Assembly (NCBI GenBank): GCA_020633725.1
Contig: JACKDC010000001.1
Coordinates: 558,001 to 622,000, forward strand
Source of the DNA: Candidatus Latescibacterota bacterium
GTDB taxonomy: Bacteria > Krumholzibacteriota > Krumholzibacteriia > JACNKJ01
Reading direction: 5' to 3'
Length of the DNA stretch: 64,000 bases
Shown: positions 61,308 through 64,000 of the stretch, piece by piece
How positions within the stretch are numbered: the first letter of the stretch is position 1
Layout: each line of letters begins with the position of its first letter
Notes under the pieces: model-generated
Databases searched by the model: none
Told to the model about the DNA's origin: nothing
The model's input: the letters and a program-made list of their open reading frames with translations, nothing else
Made by a program: the position numbers and the translations under genes

Positions 61308-61424
61308 CCCAGTCATGAGCGACCTGTCCCGGGGCACGATCCGGCATGGGCACGGGGCTGGGCGAGAGAGGCCGGCCCGGTCCCGCTGCGGGATGCGCCG
61401 ACCGGCGGCCACGTGAGGAGAGCC

Positions 61425-62456
61425 ATGATCAGCATCGGTGTCGTGGGGGCGGGCTACTGGGGCCCCAATCTCATCCGGAACTTCGTGAATCAGAGCGGCG
61501 CCCAGGTGACGCGCGTCAGCGACCTGTCCCGCGAGCGGCTTCAGCACATGGAGCGGCTCTACCCCTTCCTCGACACCACGCAGGACTACCGCGAGCTGAT
61601 CGAGGACCCGGGCCTGGACGCCATCGTGATCGCGACGCCGGTGACCAGCCACGCCAAGATCGCGCGCGAGGCGATCGAGGCCGGCAAGCACATCTTCGTC
61701 GAGAAGCCCCTCACCAACAGCGCCGAGGACAGCCTGCAGCTGGTGAAGCTCGCGCGCGAACGGGGGCTGGCCGGGATGGTGGGGCACACGTTCATCTATT
61801 CGCCCGCCGTGCTCAAGATCAAGGAGCTGCTCGACTCCGGCGAGCTGGGCGAGGTCTACTACATGAGCTCGACGCGCGTGAACCTGGGGCTCTTCCAGGA
61901 GGACATCAACGTGGTCTGGGACCTCGCGCCCCACGACCTGTCGATCTTCAACTTCCTGCTGGGCGCGGAGCCGGAGCGGGTGCAGGGCGTCGGGCACAGC
62001 TACATCCAGCCCGGCATCGAGGACGTCGCCTTCCTCACCTACGGCTTCCCCGGCGGACGTCTCGCCCACGTGCACGTGAGCTGGCTGGATCCGAACAAGA
62101 TCCGGCGCATCACCGTGGTGGGCTCGAAGAAGATGCTCGTCTACGACGACACGTCGAACGTGGAGAAGATCCGCGTCTACGACAAGGGCGTCGACGTGCA
62201 CCGCCACTACGACACCTTCGGCGAGTTCCAGCTGGCCTATCGCTTCGGCGACATCCACATCCCCAAGCTGGACGACGGCGAGCCTCTCAAGGCCGAGACC
62301 GCCCACTTCCTCGAGTGCATCCGCCAGGGGGTGCCCTGCCAGTCAGGACTCGAGCACGGGCATCAGGTCGTCTGCGCGCTGGAGGCCGGGTGCACGTCCA
62401 TTCGCGAGGGTGGACGCCGCGTCGAAATCGACTACAATCTGTCGAAGGCGATCTGA
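61425..62456 (+). CDS. Gfo/Idh/MocA oxidoreductase of the exopolysaccharide locus
   Basis: 343 aa. GVVGAGYWGPNLIRNFV, catalytic EKP (IFVEKPLTNS), VWDLAPHDLSIFNFLLG (His), WLDPNKIRRITVVGSKK and HFLECIRQGVPCQSG. Such proteins paired with a hexapeptide acyltransferase are common in capsule clusters and act in acetamido-sugar or uronic-acid synthesis (WbpB-like roles). ATG 61425 is chosen over GTG 61413 because GGAG precedes it closely. The next gene follows after 15 bp. Confidence 0.9.
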   Translation: MISIGVVGAGYWGPNLIRNFVNQSGAQVTRVSDLSRERLQHMERLYPFLDTTQDYRELIEDPGLDAIVIATPVTSHAKIAREAIEAGKHIFVEKPLTNSAEDSLQLVKLARERGLAGMVGHTFIYSPAVLKIKELLDSGELGEVYYMSSTRVNLGLFQEDINVVWDLAPHDLSIFNFLLGAEPERVQGVGHSYIQPGIEDVAFLTYGFPGGRLAHVHVSWLDPNKIRRITVVGSKKMLVYDDTSNVEKIRVYDKGVDVHRHYDTFGEFQLAYRFGDIHIPKLDDGEPLKAETAHFLECIRQGVPCQSGLEHGHQVVCALEAGCTSIREGGRRVEIDYNLSKAI

Positions 62457-62471
62457 CCAGGGGGCGACGCC

Positions 62472-63113
62472 ATGGAGGGTGAGCCGCTGATCCCGGAGCA
62501 CGTGCGCCTGGAGGCGCCGCGCCATCTCGATCCCAACGTGCTGCTGGGCTACCGCACCGGACGTCGCGACGTCCCGCTGGAGCTGCTGATCGGCGCGGGC
62601 GCGCACCTGCGCTCGGGAACGGTGATCTATCAAGGCAGCCGCATCGGGGCCGGGCTCGAGACGGGCCACAACGTCGTCATCCGCGAGCAGAACAGCATCG
62701 GCGAGCACCTGTCGGTGTGGAACAACACCGTCATCGACTATGGCTGCGTGATCGGCAACGGCGTCAAGATCCACAGCAATTGCTACATCGCGCAGTTCAC
62801 GGAGATCGGCGACGGGGCCTTCCTCGCCCCGGGCGTGACCATCGCCAACGATCCCCACCCGGGCTGCCCGCAGTCGGCCGAGTGCATGCGCGGGCCGATC
62901 ATCGAGGCCGGCGCGCAGATCGGCGTGAACGTCACCCTGCTGCCCATGGTGCGCATCGGCGCGCGGGCGCTGGTGGGCAGCGGCGCGGTGGTGACGCGCG
63001 ACGTGCCGCCGGAGACGGTGGTCTACGGCAACCCGGCGCGCGTGGGGCGCTCGATCTACGCGCTCGGCTGTCCCGTGGATCTGCGCGAACGACCCTATGA
63101 CCCACCCGACTGA
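62472..63113 (+). CDS. Left-handed beta-helix (hexapeptide) acyltransferase, WbpD-like
   Basis: 213 aa. Hexapeptide repeats ELLIGAGAHLRSGTVIYQGS, NVVIREQNSIGEHLSVWNNT, GCVIGNGVKIHSNCYIAQFT, ANDPHPGCPQSAEC (loop), RGPIIEAGAQIGVNVTLLPM and a closing GARALVGSGAVVTRDVPPET plus VVYGNPARVGR. Likely N-acetylates an amino sugar made by the DegT aminotransferase and the oxidoreductase. It overlaps the next gene by 17 bp. Confidence 0.88.
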   Translation: MEGEPLIPEHVRLEAPRHLDPNVLLGYRTGRRDVPLELLIGAGAHLRSGTVIYQGSRIGAGLETGHNVVIREQNSIGEHLSVWNNTVIDYGCVIGNGVKIHSNCYIAQFTEIGDGAFLAPGVTIANDPHPGCPQSAECMRGPIIEAGAQIGVNVTLLPMVRIGARALVGSGAVVTRDVPPETVVYGNPARVGRSIYALGCPVDLRERPYDPPD

Positions 63114-64000
63114 GCTGTCGATCCGCCGCCTGCTCGTCCTGGCCTCCACACTGGGCGTGGGCGGCGGCGAGAAGGTGCTGGCCAGCCTGCTGCGCGGACT
63201 GCGCGCGGCGGGTGTCTCGGTGGAGCTCTGCTACCTCAAGTCGCCGGGGCCGGTAGGGGAGGCGCTCGCCGCCGACGGCTGCGCGAGCCATGCGCTCGGA
63301 CTGGCCGACACGCGTTCGCCGCGCGCCCTGCCGGCGCTCCTGCGCCTGCTGCGCGAGCGACAGCCTGATCTCCTCTACGTCCAGGACCACCACGACTGCC
63401 TCTTCTGGGGACGCCTGGCGGCGGCGCTTCACGGCTTCCTGCCGACGCTCTCGCCGGTGCACAGCTCGGCCGCCGGGCGCCTGCGCGCCTACCGTCTCTA
63501 CAACCGACTCCTGCTCGGCCTGAGTCCGAACCTCGCGACCCTCGGGGGCTGGCAGGAGCGGGCCCTGGAGCGGCGCGAGGGCGTTCCGCGCGGGCTGTGG
63601 CGGCGCATCCCGAATCCTGTCCCCGATCTCGAGCGATTCCTGGCGACGGAGGTCCCCGCCCAGCGCCAGGGCGGCGCCGTGGAGCTGGTCTGCGTCGCCG
63701 GGCTGCGCCCGGAGAAGCGCCTGGAGCGGCTGCTGCGGCTCGTCGACGCCCTGCGGCGCCGACGCACCGCCCGTCTCACCCTGATCGGCGACGGACCGGA
63801 GCGGCCCCGCCTCGAGGCGCTGGCGGGAGAACTCGGGCTGGGCGGATCGCTGCGGCTGCTGGGGCAGCGCGACGACATCGCCGCCCTGCTGCCCGACCAC
63901 GACCTCTTCGTGCTCGGCAGCGAGGAGGAGGCGCTGCCGCTGAGCGTGCTCGAGGCCCAGGCGGCGGGACTGCCGGTGGCAGCGCCCCCGCACGGGGCGC
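63097..64000 (+). CDS. GT4 glycosyltransferase, 3' end outside the window
   Basis: The frame from ATG 63097 is open to the last base (301 codons visible). Sequence: RLLVLASTLGVGGGEKVLAS, LLYVQDHHDCLFWGRLAA, CVAGLRPEKRLERLLRLVDA, LTLIGDGPERPRLEALAGEL, LLGQRDDIAALLPDHDLFVL and GSEEEALPLSVLEAQAAGLP, a normal GT4 fold missing only its last ~60-80 residues. It begins within the acyltransferase gene, so both are cotranscribed. Confidence 0.88.
   Translation, partial: MTHPTELSIRRLLVLASTLGVGGGEKVLASLLRGLRAAGVSVELCYLKSPGPVGEALAADGCASHALGLADTRSPRALPALLRLLRERQPDLLYVQDHHDCLFWGRLAAALHGFLPTLSPVHSSAAGRLRAYRLYNRLLLGLSPNLATLGGWQERALERREGVPRGLWRRIPNPVPDLERFLATEVPAQRQGGAVELVCVAGLRPEKRLERLLRLVDALRRRRTARLTLIGDGPERPRLEALAGELGLGGSLRLLGQRDDIAALLPDHDLFVLGSEEEALPLSVLEAQAAGLPVAAPPHGA

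Noticed and set aside
61315..61416. 33-codon open frame in the leader of the 61425 gene
   Set aside because: No ribosome binding site and Arg-rich composition typical of noncoding GC-rich sequence.
1..64000. CRISPR arrays, tRNA/rRNA genes, insertion sequences, prophage or att sites
   Set aside because: No regularly spaced repeats, tRNA-like cloverleaf, transposase or integrase sequence was seen on either strand by reading; a dedicated scan was not possible.

Overview
The window is a very GC-rich, gene-dense bacterial chromosome segment with 61 protein-coding genes, mostly on the + strand. Many neighbours overlap by 4 bp (ATGA or GTGA), so long co-transcribed runs are likely. I saw no tRNA, rRNA, insertion sequence, prophage or CRISPR array. 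The organism is diderm: it carries bamA, bamD, skp, a Lol-type transporter, lipid A genes and LPS-type heptosyltransferases. A fused lpxC-fabZ, a complete bacillithiol gene set, a Minf_1886-family protein and mcsA-mcsB-clpC in a diderm suggest an FCB-superphylum-related lineage (for example an Eisenbacteria-, Krumholzibacteria- or Gemmatimonas-like group). That placement is inference from gene content, not a phylogeny.

Layout. 1-5000: 3' end of ftsK, rimO, a promoter, then a secreted unknown protein and two TPR lipoproteins, the second BamD-like. 5003-8906: nadD, polA, coaE. 8921-13998: prfB with an intact programmed +1 frameshift site, yjbQ, lysS, and a LolC/E-type permease with lolD. 14050-18134: mcsA, mcsB, clpC, followed by the only clear intrinsic terminator in the window. 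18253-28974: envelope assembly and lipid A genes (bamA, skp, lpxD, lpxC-fabZ, lpxA, a Gfo/Idh/MocA oxidoreductase, lpxB, a DUF374 acyltransferase-like gene, lpxK), with a solo B3/B4-domain gene on the opposite strand. 28956-39123: an orphan lipoprotein, nadB, a MEMO1-family gene, a methyltransferase, bshC-bshB-bshA, a Minf_1886 protein, an adenosine deaminase, a secreted cupin and a DUF72 gene.

39248-47419 is an LPS core/O-antigen sugar block: rmlA, rmlB, four GT9 heptosyltransferase-type genes around gmhB, a GT2 and a DUF3108 protein. 47416-64000 is an exopolysaccharide/capsule block: a minus-strand trio (short unknown, ExeA-like AAA+ ATPase with a LysM-like tail, GT4), then a DegT aminotransferase, an initiating sugar-phosphate transferase, a GT39-like membrane protein, a Wza-like exporter, a GumC/Wzz-like protein, a degenerate BY-kinase-like protein, a Wzy-like polymerase, a GT4, a second initiating transferase, an oxidoreductase/acyltransferase pair and a GT4 that runs off the end.

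The observations most worth following are: loss of phosphagen-kinase signature residues in McsB although it sits in the canonical mcsA-mcsB-clpC order; a short, motif-altered BshC inside an otherwise normal bsh cluster; an oxidoreductase in the slot often held by lpxI; the ExeA-LysM chimera paired with a kinase-like protein lacking its Walker A lysine; and a shared leader motif and extended -10 sequence at the exopolysaccharide promoters. Comparisons with characterised proteins are from memory and have not been run as alignments.
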